Shown: positions 45,238 through 54,894, counted from the stretch's first letter. The stretch is DNA of 64,000 bases from Gammaproteobacteria bacterium (GCA_019652555.1 BPAJ01000002.1:205014-269013); one strand, 5' to 3'. Made by a program: numbers and translations. Notes: generated by a model not told the origin, from the letters alone.

Positions 45238-46173
45238 ATGAAACTAGCTTTTGTAATGGATCCCATCTCTCAGATTTCTTATAAAAAAGATTCTACTTTA
45301 GCTATGATGGTTGAGGCTCAAGAAAAAGGGCATGAAATTTTTTACATAGAGCCAGATTGTCTTTTTTTTAATGCTGACAAACCTTGTGCAGAATTTTCTC
45401 CTATTTCAGTTAAATATGAAGAATCTAGCTGGTATGAAAAAGGGGAAAATACCATCTCGTCTTTAGATTTCTTTGATGCAATATTGATGAGACAAGATCC
45501 TCCTTTCGATATGGACTTCATAAATAATACTTATATTTTGGAAGCTGCCACAAAATTGGGAGTCAAAGTATTTAATCATCCAAAAGCACTTAGAGATAAC
45601 AATGAAAAATTGGCAATTCTTGATTATCCCTCTTTGATTACCAATACCATAGTTTCTTCTTCAAAAGAGATTATTAAAGATTTTATTCATAAAAATTCAG
45701 AAGTAGTTATTAAACCTTTAGGTTTGATGGGCGGGGAAGGCATTAAAAGACTTCATCATGAAGACTCAGATCTTCTTGAAACTCTTGACTTGATTGATCA
45801 AAAAAAAGAAAAAATGATGATACAAAAATTCATTCCTGAAGTATTTGAAGGAGATAAAAGAGTCATTCTAATTTCAGGCAAAGATTGTGGTTTTTCTGTG
45901 ACCAGGATTCCTCAAGGAGATGATTTTCGAGGAAATCTTGCTGCTGGAGGAAAGGCAGAAGTAAGAGAATTGAACGATAGAGATCTTGAGATTGTAAATG
46001 CCATAAAACCCAAATTAATCGAAAAAGGCATTTTGGTTGCAGGCATAGACATATTGGGATCTTTTCTGACCGAAATAAACATCACGAGTCCTACTTGTTT
46101 TAGAGAATTGTATGATCAACAAGGCATAAACCTCGCCAAGGACTTAATTGAGCAGATAGAAAAAGCTTTTTAA
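45238..46173 (+). CDS. gshB: Glutathione synthetase
   Basis: GshB joins glycine to gamma-glutamylcysteine. The 311-aa ATP-grasp enzyme starts KLAFVMDPISQISYKKDST. It has ILMRQDPPFDMDFI, FNHPKALRDNNEKL, VVIKPLGLMGGEGI (nucleotide-binding), RIPQGDDFRGNLAAGG and EINITSPTCFREL, all as in E. coli GshB. It follows rsmE after one base, and its stop overlaps the ruvX ATG. Confidence 0.96.
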   Translation: MKLAFVMDPISQISYKKDSTLAMMVEAQEKGHEIFYIEPDCLFFNADKPCAEFSPISVKYEESSWYEKGENTISSLDFFDAILMRQDPPFDMDFINNTYILEAATKLGVKVFNHPKALRDNNEKLAILDYPSLITNTIVSSSKEIIKDFIHKNSEVVIKPLGLMGGEGIKRLHHEDSDLLETLDLIDQKKEKMMIQKFIPEVFEGDKRVILISGKDCGFSVTRIPQGDDFRGNLAAGGKAEVRELNDRDLEIVNAIKPKLIEKGILVAGIDILGSFLTEINITSPTCFRELYDQQGINLAKDLIEQIEKAF

Positions 46174-46595
46174 TGGCAAACATCTTAGGCATAGATTATG
46201 GACAAAAATATATCGGTTATGCCATCGGTAATGACATTACACTTACTTCCTCAACCCAAGGAACAATTATTTATAAAAATCAACAAAAACTCTTTCAAGA
46301 AATACAAGATTTAGTAAACGAGTGGGAAGTAAAATTAATTATTTTAGGCCTCCCAATAAATATGGACGACACAGAAAGTAAAATGTCTAAAGAGGTTAGA
46401 GGTTTTAAGGAAAAAATTGAAAAATCTTTAAACATAGAATGTAAACTTCATGATGAGAGATTGTCTTCTTTTGAGGCAAAGGAGCAAAAGGAAATAATTA
46501 AAAAAAATAAGATACAACCTAATCCAGGAATTGATGCCTTAGCTGCTCAGGTAATTTTGGAATCTTGGTTAAGAGAAAAAAGTAAAAATGTCTGA
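46173..46595 (+). CDS. ruvX: RuvX/YqgF, putative pre-16S rRNA nuclease or Holliday junction resolvase
   Basis: The 140-aa RNase H-fold protein has ILGIDYGQKYIGYAIGN (first catalytic Asp), IILGLPINMDDTESKMS, LHDERLSSFEAKEQ and GIDALAAQVILESWL with the last Asp. In E. coli YqgF matures the 16S rRNA 5' end, and a resolvase role has been proposed for other members. It lies between gshB and dnaG and overlaps both. Confidence 0.94.
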   Translation: MANILGIDYGQKYIGYAIGNDITLTSSTQGTIIYKNQQKLFQEIQDLVNEWEVKLIILGLPINMDDTESKMSKEVRGFKEKIEKSLNIECKLHDERLSSFEAKEQKEIIKKNKIQPNPGIDALAAQVILESWLREKSKNV

Positions 46596-48336
46596 TTTTA
46601 TTCCTGAAGATTTTATTCAAAAAGTTCTAGAGGATTCAGATATTGTCTCTTTAGTTGATTCTTATGTTCCTTTAAAAAGAAAAGGCAAAGATCATTGGGC
46701 GCAGTGTCCTTTTTGTGATGATGGTAGTAACCCATCATTTAGCGTGAGTGATCAAAAGCAATTTTATTATTGTTTTAAATGCAGAGCTTCAGGAAATGCT
46801 ATTGGTTTTTTGATGAATTATCAGTCAAAAGATTTTGTTGGAGCTGTGGAAATTTTAGCGAAAAACCTTGGTTTGGAAATTCCAAGGACCAAATCAAACT
46901 ACGATAGGGAAAAATTTGATGAATTATTTCGTTTTAATGATGAGGCTAAAAACTTTTATAAGAATAATCTTCTTAAGCCAAAAGAAGGAGAACACATAAG
47001 ATCTTATTTGAAGGAAAGAGGAATTTCAGAAGAAATCTCAAAGGAATTTGAATTGGGTTTAAGTTTGGAAGGCTGGGATAATCTTGTAAAGCATTTTGAA
47101 TCCAAAAAGATTGAAGCCAAGGAATCTTCTAAACTTTTTAAAATCGCAAAAAATGAAAGAAAGTATGATGTTTTCAGAAACAGATTGATTTTTCCTATTG
47201 TCTCAAGAAGAAACAAAATTGTTGGATTTGGAGGCAGAGTTTTAGATGATCAAGATCAACCCAAATACCTCAATACTCCAGAATCCGAAGTATTCAAAAA
47301 AAGCAGAGAACTATATGGACTTCCAAATGTTTTAGCAAGAAGCTCAAGACCAAGTCAGATCTTAGTAGTTGAAGGTTACATGGATGTTTTGGCTTGTTTT
47401 AGTTTTGATTTACCCATTGCCGTTGCAACATTGGGAATAGCGACTAATAAATTTCATTTAGAAACACTTTTTCAAAAGACAGATGAAGTTATATTTTGTT
47501 TTGATGGAGATGAGGCAGGTAGAAATGCCTCAAAATTAGCACTCGAAATAGCTATTCCGGTTGTGAAAGATGGCAAAAGAGTTAAGTTTTTATTCTTACC
47601 AGATGATCATGATCCAGCAAGTCTGCTGCTAGAAAAAGGAAAAGACGAATTACCAAAGCTAATTAATGATGCAACAAATCTTTCCGACTATTTATTTGAA
47701 AGCATTCTTGAAAAACATGACAGCTCTTTAGAAGGTAAGGCTGCAGCATCCAAAGAGTTTGTTTCTTTAGTGAAGCCCATGCAAGAAGGCAACTTTAAAA
47801 CTATTCTGATCAATGAGTTTTCAAAAAAAATGGATATTGATCTCAGTGAGGTTTCACCAACAAAACCAGAAGCTAAAAAACATTCTCAAACAGAGGACAT
47901 GGAAATGGATCTGGGTAAGGTAACTAAGAGCTTACTAAAATGCATTATTCATAATCCAGATTTAGCTAAATCTGAATACCTGGATTATTTTATAGATAAT
48001 AATGAATTCTTAATTAGTCCCTTAATTTCCTTTTTAAGAGCCAAATCAGACGTTTCTTTTCCTATGATTATTCAAGAGTTTCCTGAGCAAAAAAACATTT
48101 TGATTGATCTATCAAACGATCAAAACCTCATCAGTCCTGATGAGGGTTTGAAGTTCATCAAACAGGCAGTTGATTACATTGAAAGAAATCAAGGGGACAA
48201 TCTTTTGGAAAAATTAAAGATAAAGTATGAAAAAAATGAGTTGGATTCCAAAGAAAAAATAGAGCTTAAAAAACTTCTTACTTCTAAATTTGAACAACTT
48301 ACCGAGGACGAACTATCCTTATTTAAAAAGCTCTAA
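46588..48336 (+). CDS. dnaG: DNA primase
   Basis: DnaG lays RNA primers at the replication fork. The 582-aa protein has an N-terminal zinc ribbon, a RNAP-like basic region (RNRLIFPIVSRRNKIVGFGGRVL) and TOPRIM motifs (ILVVEGYMDVLA and VIFCFDGDEAGRNAS). A C-terminal helicase-binding domain follows. The zinc site reads CPFCDDGSNPSF with YYCFKC, so the usual CPFH histidine is Cys. It overlaps ruvX by eight bases and precedes rpoD with a 58-base gap that holds a promoter-like sequence. rpsU is not in this cluster. Confidence 0.96.
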   Translation: MSDFIPEDFIQKVLEDSDIVSLVDSYVPLKRKGKDHWAQCPFCDDGSNPSFSVSDQKQFYYCFKCRASGNAIGFLMNYQSKDFVGAVEILAKNLGLEIPRTKSNYDREKFDELFRFNDEAKNFYKNNLLKPKEGEHIRSYLKERGISEEISKEFELGLSLEGWDNLVKHFESKKIEAKESSKLFKIAKNERKYDVFRNRLIFPIVSRRNKIVGFGGRVLDDQDQPKYLNTPESEVFKKSRELYGLPNVLARSSRPSQILVVEGYMDVLACFSFDLPIAVATLGIATNKFHLETLFQKTDEVIFCFDGDEAGRNASKLALEIAIPVVKDGKRVKFLFLPDDHDPASLLLEKGKDELPKLINDATNLSDYLFESILEKHDSSLEGKAAASKEFVSLVKPMQEGNFKTILINEFSKKMDIDLSEVSPTKPEAKKHSQTEDMEMDLGKVTKSLLKCIIHNPDLAKSEYLDYFIDNNEFLISPLISFLRAKSDVSFPMIIQEFPEQKNILIDLSNDQNLISPDEGLKFIKQAVDYIERNQGDNLLEKLKIKYEKNELDSKEKIELKKLLTSKFEQLTEDELSLFKKL

Positions 48337-48351
48337 TTGCTAAAAATTTAA

Positions 48352-48380
48352 TAGTTAAGACTTTCAAACTTATATATAAT
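48352..48380 (+). promoter_or_regulatory. Putative sigma-70 promoter for rpoD
   Basis: A perfect TATAAT (48375-48380) lies within the dnaG-rpoD gap, 14 bases before the rpoD ATG. A weak -35 candidate (TAGTTA at 48352-48357) is 17 bases upstream, matching TTGACA at three positions. The leader would be very short. This is motif reading only. Confidence 0.4.
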
Positions 48381-48394
48381 CTACTTCCCAAAAT

Positions 48395-50175
48395 ATGATT
48401 GACGACGATTTAGAGAATAGTGGGCTGAGAGAGCTCATTGAAAAAGGCAGAGAACAGGGATACATCACCTTTGCTGACATCAACGACTACTTACCCGATG
48501 AAGTGTCTGATCCAGATCAACTAGATGAAGTTATCCAGATAATAAATGATTTAGGCCTTCAGGTTCTAGAAGAGGCTCCAGAAGAAGGTTCTAACTTTTC
48601 TCCTGCAAATCAAGACACTCCTGAAACACCTACCGAAAACGAAATGGGTACCATTGAGTCGGAAGTTGGCAGAACTACCGATCCTGTAAGGCTCTACATG
48701 AGAGAAATGGGTTCTGTTGACTTGTTAACAAGAGAAGGCGAAATCGCAATTGCAAAGCGTATTGAAGAAGGTGCAAGAGATTTACTTCATGCTTGCGCTT
48801 TTTATCCAGGAATCATTGAAGATGTTTTATTGGAATATGAATTAATCAAAAAAGAAGACAAAAGAATCACTGATTTAGTAGTGGGCTTCATGGACGAAGA
48901 AGAAGATCTTCCACCTTCTACGGAAGAAGTTTCGGCCGAAGCAATGAGGAAGAGGAAGACGTGGGTATCAATATGGAAGAACTTGCTAAAAGATTCTCTT
49001 CCATCAAAAGGCAATACAACAAGTCACAAAAAACCATTGCTTCGTCTGGCAGAGATAACGATAAAGCTCAAAAAGATCTTGATAAACTTGGAGAACTTTT
49101 TAAATTTCTTAAGTTATCACCAAAAAGATTCGAAACTATATCTCTCACAGCTAGGGCTTTGGCAAAAGCAATTAGGGATTCTGAAAGAGAAATCTATGAC
49201 ATTTGCACACAAGATTGCAACATGCCAAGGAAAGACTTTTTAGAAATCTTTAGAGATAACCAAACGAATCTTAAGTTTCTTGATAGCACTATCCGTTCCA
49301 AGAAAAATTACGCAAAGCTGCTTAAAGATGTAAAGCCCGATGTGAATAAAATCCAAAAAAGAATTTTATCTCTAACCGAAAATGTCGGTATGGATGTCCA
49401 AGAGTTAAAAGATATCACTTCAAAAATGGCAAAAGGCGAGACCAAAATTAGAAGAGCGAAAAAAGACATGATTGAAGCAAACCTAAGACTTGTTATTTCA
49501 ATTGCAAAAAAATATACAAATAGAGGTCTGCAATTTTTAGATCTTATTCAAGAAGGAAACATTGGGTTGATGAAGGCAGTTGATAAATTTGAATACAGAA
49601 GGGGATACAAATTTTCAACCTATGCTACCTGGTGGATTAGGCAGGCGATTACTAGGTCTATCGCCGATCAAGCAAGAACCATTCGTATTCCAGTTCATAT
49701 GATTGAGACTATCAACAAACTGAATAGAATTTCTCGTCAAATGCTTCAAGAACATGGCAAAGAGCCCACTCCGGAAGAATTATCAGAAAAAATGGATATG
49801 CCTGAAGAGAAAATTAGAAAAGTACTTAAAATAGCTAAAGAGCCTATTTCTACTGAAACCCCAATAGGGGATGAGGACGACACTACCTTAGGCGATTTCA
49901 TTGAAGATCCCTTACAAGATTCTCCAATTGATGCAGCTACAGAAAATAATCTCCATGATGCTACTGACGGTGTCTTATCCAGCCTAACTGCCAGAGAGGC
50001 TAAAGTATTAAGAATGAGATTTGGGATTGGCATGAATACCGACCATACTTTAGAAGAGGTCGGTAAACAATTTGATGTGACTAGAGAGAGAATCAGACAG
50101 ATTGAAGCCAAAGCTTTGAGAAAACTCAGACACCCATCAAGATCGGGACATCTTAAAACTTTCCTAGACGAATAA
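48395..50175 (+). CDS. rpoD: RNA polymerase sigma factor RpoD (sigma-70), frameshifted as written
   Basis: The primary sigma factor is spread over two frames. The first (from ATG 48395) gives region 1.1 ([20 protein letters not shown]), region 1.2 ([25 protein letters not shown], in blocks) and part of the non-conserved region up to EEVSAE near 48940, then runs into nonsense and stops at 49243. The second frame resumes with [15 protein letters not shown] and carries regions 2 to 4, including [31 protein letters not shown] and [23 protein letters not shown]. One missing base between about 48900 and 48945 would restore a normal protein. No slippery heptamer is visible there, so a sequence error is likely. 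Confidence 0.93.
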
Positions 50176-50202
50176 ATTCATTCAGAATGCTAGTTATTAT
50201 TC

Positions 50203-50279
<77 letters not shown>

Positions 50280-50332
50280 CTTTATTTAACGCAACGATTT
50301 TTTTTAAAGACACCTCCTAATAAGCGTAGAAA

Positions 50333-52442
50333 TTAATTTGCATTAATTTCCTGTTGCAAAATCACTCGTCTTTCATCTATAAAACGTTTTATAGACGCTC
50401 TTGCAGGATTACAAAACCCAGCTTCATTTCCTTCAATTTCTTCAGGATTATATGCATCCGCACATCCACTACCGCCATCTAAATTTGCTGGTCTTATGGC
50501 AGCATCAGTCGAGAGAATAGCTTGATCAAGTCGATTCTTTCTTTCCTGAAGTAAAGGACCAACTATAGACCAATTGAAAAATTCGTCCAAAATACTTTGA
50601 ATTTCTTGATACAAAGCAGCCTTATTGCTTTGCTCACTAAAAACTAAATTCCAGAGTATCGGCGGATCATTAGGATAGAATTGCTCTCCTGCCCAATATG
50701 GATTATTGCCTGAAGGAAATGCTCTCATCTCGATAATGTCTGTAAAAGCATCATAATTCAAAGGTGTACACGCGTTTAAGGTTGGATTGTTATCGCAATC
50801 AGATCCAGGTACATCAATAAATGTGTAGTCGAAATCGTTTGGCATATAAACCCATTTATTGGAATGTTCATTGAAGTAAAGATAATAGTTATTAGCAACA
50901 CGAACATAATGATCTACCGCACCTACAACAATTTCTGCTGCCTGAGCTTTAATAAATCCTGGAATATCAAATTTTTGTCCCAACTCTGCCACAGACGGAG
51001 GCGGATTTGTTTGAAGAAATTGCGCGAATTCTCTTAGAGCTATTCTTGCATCAGCTATAGATTTCTTTTTAGATTTTAGATCATAAGTTGGCTTGTAGGG
51101 CAGAAACTGCGATACGTTTCCGATAGCGTTTCCGTTTGCATCTTTTTTATTAATTTCAGTGTTAACAAAATTTGGATTCAAATAATTGGCTGTTCCCAAC
51201 CATTCTTCTGCTGAATCGGGATCTGATTTCTCAACACCAATGACACAAAAATTTGCATTAAAGAAAGTAGCACTATCTCTGTCTTCATAGGGATCACAAT
51301 TGGAAGCAACAACAGGTGCACCGGCTAAGTTTCCGGGTGCTCCAACTTTAAATAAATAATTGTTTTTATCAAAGTATCTTTTCAAATATGGTTTATCAAC
51401 TTGTTCCATCATAATAAAGACGCCCATGTTGTAGGTCTGAGGAAGAGCTTGACCATACAAGGTTTGCCCAACAGCTCCAGTTATTACGAGTTCTACTTGA
51501 GCATGTGTAGCCCTTGCTACAGGAACTCCAATTTGATTCAGTAATTGATGCGTCAAAACTTCTCTTTGATAACTTGGATCGTCTCTATTGAAGCGAAATC
51601 TTAATTTTTCAACGCCCATGAATACTCTATCGTCTGCTTCCGGATATTCAGGAATATTTTGTGCAACAATTCCTAAACAAGGTAGTTGACCAGGTCCAAC
51701 TGATGTTGGAATTCCGTTAGCATCGATGCATGCATAGACACTTTCGTCTTCATCAAACTTTTCATCAAATTTAATGGCAAAGCTAAATCGACGAGGTTTA
51801 GCTGGGTTGCTTTCATAATCAACCGGATACTGTCTACTTGTATTTCCTTGCATCTTAAAGCCCACTTTAGGAACAGAATCAAGGACTTCTCCCTGATCAT
51901 CTAAGTAATCAAAATCTGCTTGGCGATAGATTTCACTGTGAGTCCAAGATGTCCAAGTTAAAGCAGGTCCACTGGCATCGTTGATACTGTAATTTGAACG
52001 AAGCGTGTCGAGCTCAAAAGCTTTCCATTCTTCATAGGTCATAGTGAGGCGAATTTTATGAAGACGATCTAAAGAAAACAAAGGAGCACTCTCGTCATTT
52101 GCACAATTTATTTCTATGCCATTCACATTGTTTTGTCCTATAACGCCTGTTTCATTTGCTATCGTGCAATCTTGTCTTGCAGGTTTTCTCTCAATATCTA
52201 GTTCGTATGCATCACCTTCACCCAGTTGTCGGTTGAAAGAAAAATTTCCATTCTGAGAAACTGATAAATTTTCGGAATTTAAAGACAATCCAATATTTCG
52301 AATATTATCCATACCATTAAGGTTGCCAGATATAGAATAGGCAGGAACGGCGTTTGGCCTGAAGAGACGATCCGCCACAACTCATGAGAAATGAAATCAG
52401 CAAGGTTTCTATAAAAATATTTTGTAAAGTTTCTTTTTTCAC
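50333..52442 (-). CDS. CotH-like lipoprotein, signal peptide out of frame with body
   Basis: The main frame (50333-52378) encodes about 680 aa with a beta-rich N-terminal repeat-like domain (YSISGNLNGMDNIRNIGLSL) and a CotH-type region: KVGFKMQGNTSRQYP, FSFAIKFDEKF, EKLRFRFNRDDPSYQREVLTHQL (in blocks), NNYLFKVGAPG and WVYMPNDFDYTF with a DxD pair. CotH proteins include protein kinases of spore coats; bacterial lipoprotein members are uncharacterised. In another frame a GTG at 52442 starts a perfect lipoprotein signal, MKKETLQNIFIETLLISFLMSC (in parts), with the lipobox Cys at 52377-52379. Skipping one base after CGGSS would join them. Confidence 0.75.
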
Positions 52443-52502
52443 TCGATAATTTTTTTAAGAACTTATTAACCAATTATCAGACGTTTTGGAAACAATTGAG
52501 AG

Positions 52503-53027
52503 TTAAATTGCTCTTGACCAAATAATTTTCTTCATTGCGCGCTCGTCCGGCGAAAGAATATTTATATTGTAGTCTTCTCTAATTTTTGAGATTTTGCTAT
52601 TAAGAAGATTTAGGGAGAAAAAATAATCCCATTTTTTCATCTTTCTAGTTCTGAAAAAAATCTTGGGCCATTTTTGGAATATCACTCTTAAGTACAGATA
52701 AGTGTATTTTAGATATCCAACTTCCTTAACAAGATCAAAAACTTTTTCATTTGTTTCTTTTATATCTAAGGAGCCTTTAAAATATTCTTTCGTAACTTTA
52801 AAGTAATCTCCACCAAAAAATATCCAGCAGTCCAGCATTGCTTCTTCTTCTAAAGAAGTGTCTAAACCAAAAATTACGTGAGTCGCATCGTGACAAGAAT
52901 ATTTAATTTTCTGCTTCAGAGCAATTTTCACCCAAAACATGACGGTTATTTTTTTTAAATAATCACGATATTCATCAATGCCTTCTCTAAGGGTTAGATC
53001 GCAGAATTCATTTTGATAACTCAACAT
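52503..53027 (-). CDS. Coq4-like protein, copy 2 of a tandem pair
   Basis: A 174-aa soluble protein with the Coq4 metal-binding pattern HDxxH-x11-E: CHDATHVIFGLDTSLEEEAML. Coq4 acts in ubiquinone synthesis in eukaryotes, and bacterial relatives are little studied. It is clearly paralogous to the next gene: both start ML-(aromatic)-x-N and contain LTL-EG, and their C-termini share ILS-D-R with KIIWS or KFIKWS. The pair lies between the CotH-like gene and an acyl-CoA dehydrogenase. Assignment rests on this motif, so function is inferred. Confidence 0.6.
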   Translation of the reverse strand: MLSYQNEFCDLTLREGIDEYRDYLKKITVMFWVKIALKQKIKYSCHDATHVIFGLDTSLEEEAMLDCWIFFGGDYFKVTKEYFKGSLDIKETNEKVFDLVKEVGYLKYTYLYLRVIFQKWPKIFFRTRKMKKWDYFFSLNLLNSKISKIREDYNINILSPDERAMKKIIWSRAI

Positions 53028-53042
53028 TTCAATGAGTTTAGT

Positions 53043-53570
53043 TTATTTGGGATTTTTCACGGCCCCAGACCATTTAATGAATTTTTTTGGTCTTTGATCT
53101 ACTGAAAGTATTTGTATTCCATATTCTTCTCTGAGGTCGCAAATTTTTCTTTTTAAGTATGATTCTGGAACTTTAAGTGGCCATTTTTTTTTCATTTTAA
53201 ATCTCATTTTTAAAATGCCTAAAAGAGATTTATAGATATGAAACATTGAAATAATTGTTTTTTTTAGCCCTACTTCTTTCCATAAATATTTCATGTGATT
53301 TTTTAAAAAGGGATCTTTAAAGTAGGCGAGATAGTCGTGCCACTTGTAAGAACACAAAATAAGGCCATGCAGGTCATTAATCGTCTCTTCTTCAAAAGTC
53401 ACACCATTGCCAAAAATTACATGGGTGCAATCATGACATTGCCAGATTTTATAGTCATCGTCTGAGCCGTCAGTACCAATTTTTTTATTATTTTCTTTCA
53501 AATAGCTTAAATAAATCTCCAGACCCTCAGCCAGAGTTAGTTCGCAGTTTTGATTTTTAAAAGCCAACAT
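53043..53570 (-). CDS. Coq4-like protein, copy 1 of a tandem pair
   Basis: A 175-aa protein paralogous to its downstream neighbour. The motif CHDCTHVIFGNGVTFEEETI fits HDxxH-x11-E. The start MLAFKNQNCELTLAEGLEIY and the end GIQILSVDQRPKKFIKWSGA align with the other copy, while the middles have diverged (for example, the segment with KKIGTDGSDDDYK is not in the other). This suggests an old duplication. The gap between the two genes is 15 bases. No signal peptide or membrane helix is seen. Confidence 0.6.
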   Translation of the reverse strand: MLAFKNQNCELTLAEGLEIYLSYLKENNKKIGTDGSDDDYKIWQCHDCTHVIFGNGVTFEEETINDLHGLILCSYKWHDYLAYFKDPFLKNHMKYLWKEVGLKKTIISMFHIYKSLLGILKMRFKMKKKWPLKVPESYLKRKICDLREEYGIQILSVDQRPKKFIKWSGAVKNPK

Positions 53571-53585
53571 TATGAAAATTATACC

Positions 53586-54824
53586 TTACAAAGATTGATG
53601 TTTGCCTAATTCGTATCTCGCTACTGTGCGTCTATGTACTTCGTCAGGACCATCGCCAATTCTCAAATACCTCACGGAAGCATATAAACTCGCGAGAGGT
53701 GTATCTTGAGAAACGCCTGCACCTCCATGAATCTGGATGGCTTTATCAATTACTCTGGTCGCCATCAAAGGTATGGCAACTTTGATCTGGGCAATTTCAC
53801 TTTTAGCAATTTTATTTCCTGCGGTATCCATCATATGAGCCGCTTTAAGCGTCATTAATCTACACATTTCAATTTCGATCCTGCAGTCTGCTATAACATC
53901 ATAATTTCCACCAAGTTCTGCCAGAGGCTTTCCAAAAGCTTTCCTGCTGAGTGAACGTTTGCATAAGAGGTCTAAAGCTCTTTCTGCAACTCCAATGATT
54001 CGCATACAATGATGTATTCTTCCTGGACCAAGCCTTCCTTGAGCTATCTCAAAACCTCTACCTTCTCCTAAAATTAAGTTTTCTTTTGGAACTCTTACAT
54101 TTTTAAGTTTAAGGTGAGCGTGCCCGTTAGGGGCATGGTCTGCACCATAGACAGACAACATCCTGAGATTTTCAATGCCTCTGGCATCTGTGGGAATAAG
54201 GATTTGTGATTGTCTTTGGTGTTTAGGGTTTTCTGGATTTGTAACACCCATAAAAATCATTACTTTACAATCAGGCCTGCCAAATCCGGAGGTCCACCAT
54301 TTCTCTCCATTGATTACATATTCATCTCCGTCCTTTTCGATCTTGCTTTCTATGTTGGTGGCATCAGAAGAGGCCACGTTGGGCTCTGTCATAGCAAAAG
54401 CTGATCTGATTTCGCCATCTAAAAGGGGTTGTAACCATTTTTGTTTTTGAAAATCTGAACCAAATTTATCAAGAACCTCCATATTGCCTGTGTCTGGCGC
54501 AGAACAATTAAAAATTTCAGAAGCAAAACTTACTTTTCCCATCATTTCTGCAAGTGGCGCATACTCTAAATTAGTTAAGCCAAAACCACTTCAGGCAAGA
54601 AAAAATTCACCTCTTTCAGGCAAGAAAAAATTCCACAAACCCTGATCTTTTGCTTTTTGCTTTAATTCATTTAAAACCTTAGGGATCTGCCAAGGGTTAC
54701 CAGCATCACGAAAAGCTTTCATCTCGGCAGTGTATTTCTCTTCAGCAGGATAAACATTTTCATCCATGAACAGAGAGACTTTTTGAATTAATTCTTTTGT
54801 CTTAGGAGAATGTTCAAAATTCAT
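53586..54824 (-). CDS. Acyl-CoA dehydrogenase, interrupted by an in-frame TGA
   Basis: The flavoenzyme would oxidise acyl-CoA to enoyl-CoA. The 5' part (ATG 54824, [19 protein letters not shown] to [14 protein letters not shown]) ends at a TGA (54591-54593). The same frame reopens at once with [18 protein letters not shown] and runs to the normal end, with [52 protein letters not shown] and [13 protein letters not shown]. The stop lies in a 25-bp-spaced direct repeat. A TTG six codons upstream is a less likely start. The long N-terminal half resembles ACAD10/11-type enzymes. Confidence 0.85.
54590..54632. repeat. 18-bp direct repeat (25-bp period) inside the acyl-CoA dehydrogenase gene
   Basis: TTCAGGCAAGAAAAAATT occurs at 54590-54607 and again, identical, at 54615-54632. 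The unit plus a 7-base spacer gives a 25-base period. The second copy in coding order is read in another frame and supplies the TGA that splits the gene. It looks like a recent tandem duplication or an assembly artefact. Confidence 0.85.
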
Positions 54825-54865
54825 AAAATTATGATAAACCAATGATAATCAAACCGTTATTTATT

Positions 54866-54894
54866 TTAGTGCTAAACGGATTATCTTTTATAAT
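54866..54894 (+). promoter_or_regulatory. Putative promoter for the sugar dehydrogenase gene
   Basis: A perfect TATAAT at 54889-54894 lies 23 bases before the ATG at 54918. The best -35 at a 17-base spacing is TTAGTG (54866-54871), which is weak. An imperfect inverted repeat (GATAAT...CCG and CGG...ATTATC, 54844-54885) lies just upstream. This is motif reading only. Confidence 0.4.

Noticed and set aside
48935..48961. Programmed ribosomal frameshifting in rpoD
   Set aside because: The direction (minus one) would fit, but there is no slippery heptamer or clear stimulatory structure, and rpoD is not known to use recoding.
52279..52473. 64-codon minus-strand frame over the CotH gene start
   Set aside because: It reads a third frame across the lipoprotein signal region and gives no sensible protein. 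The lipobox frame from GTG 52442 explains the region better.
54591..54593. TGA read as selenocysteine in the acyl-CoA dehydrogenase
   Set aside because: The family has no Cys or Sec at this position, and the stop lies within a direct repeat that is absent from normal members.
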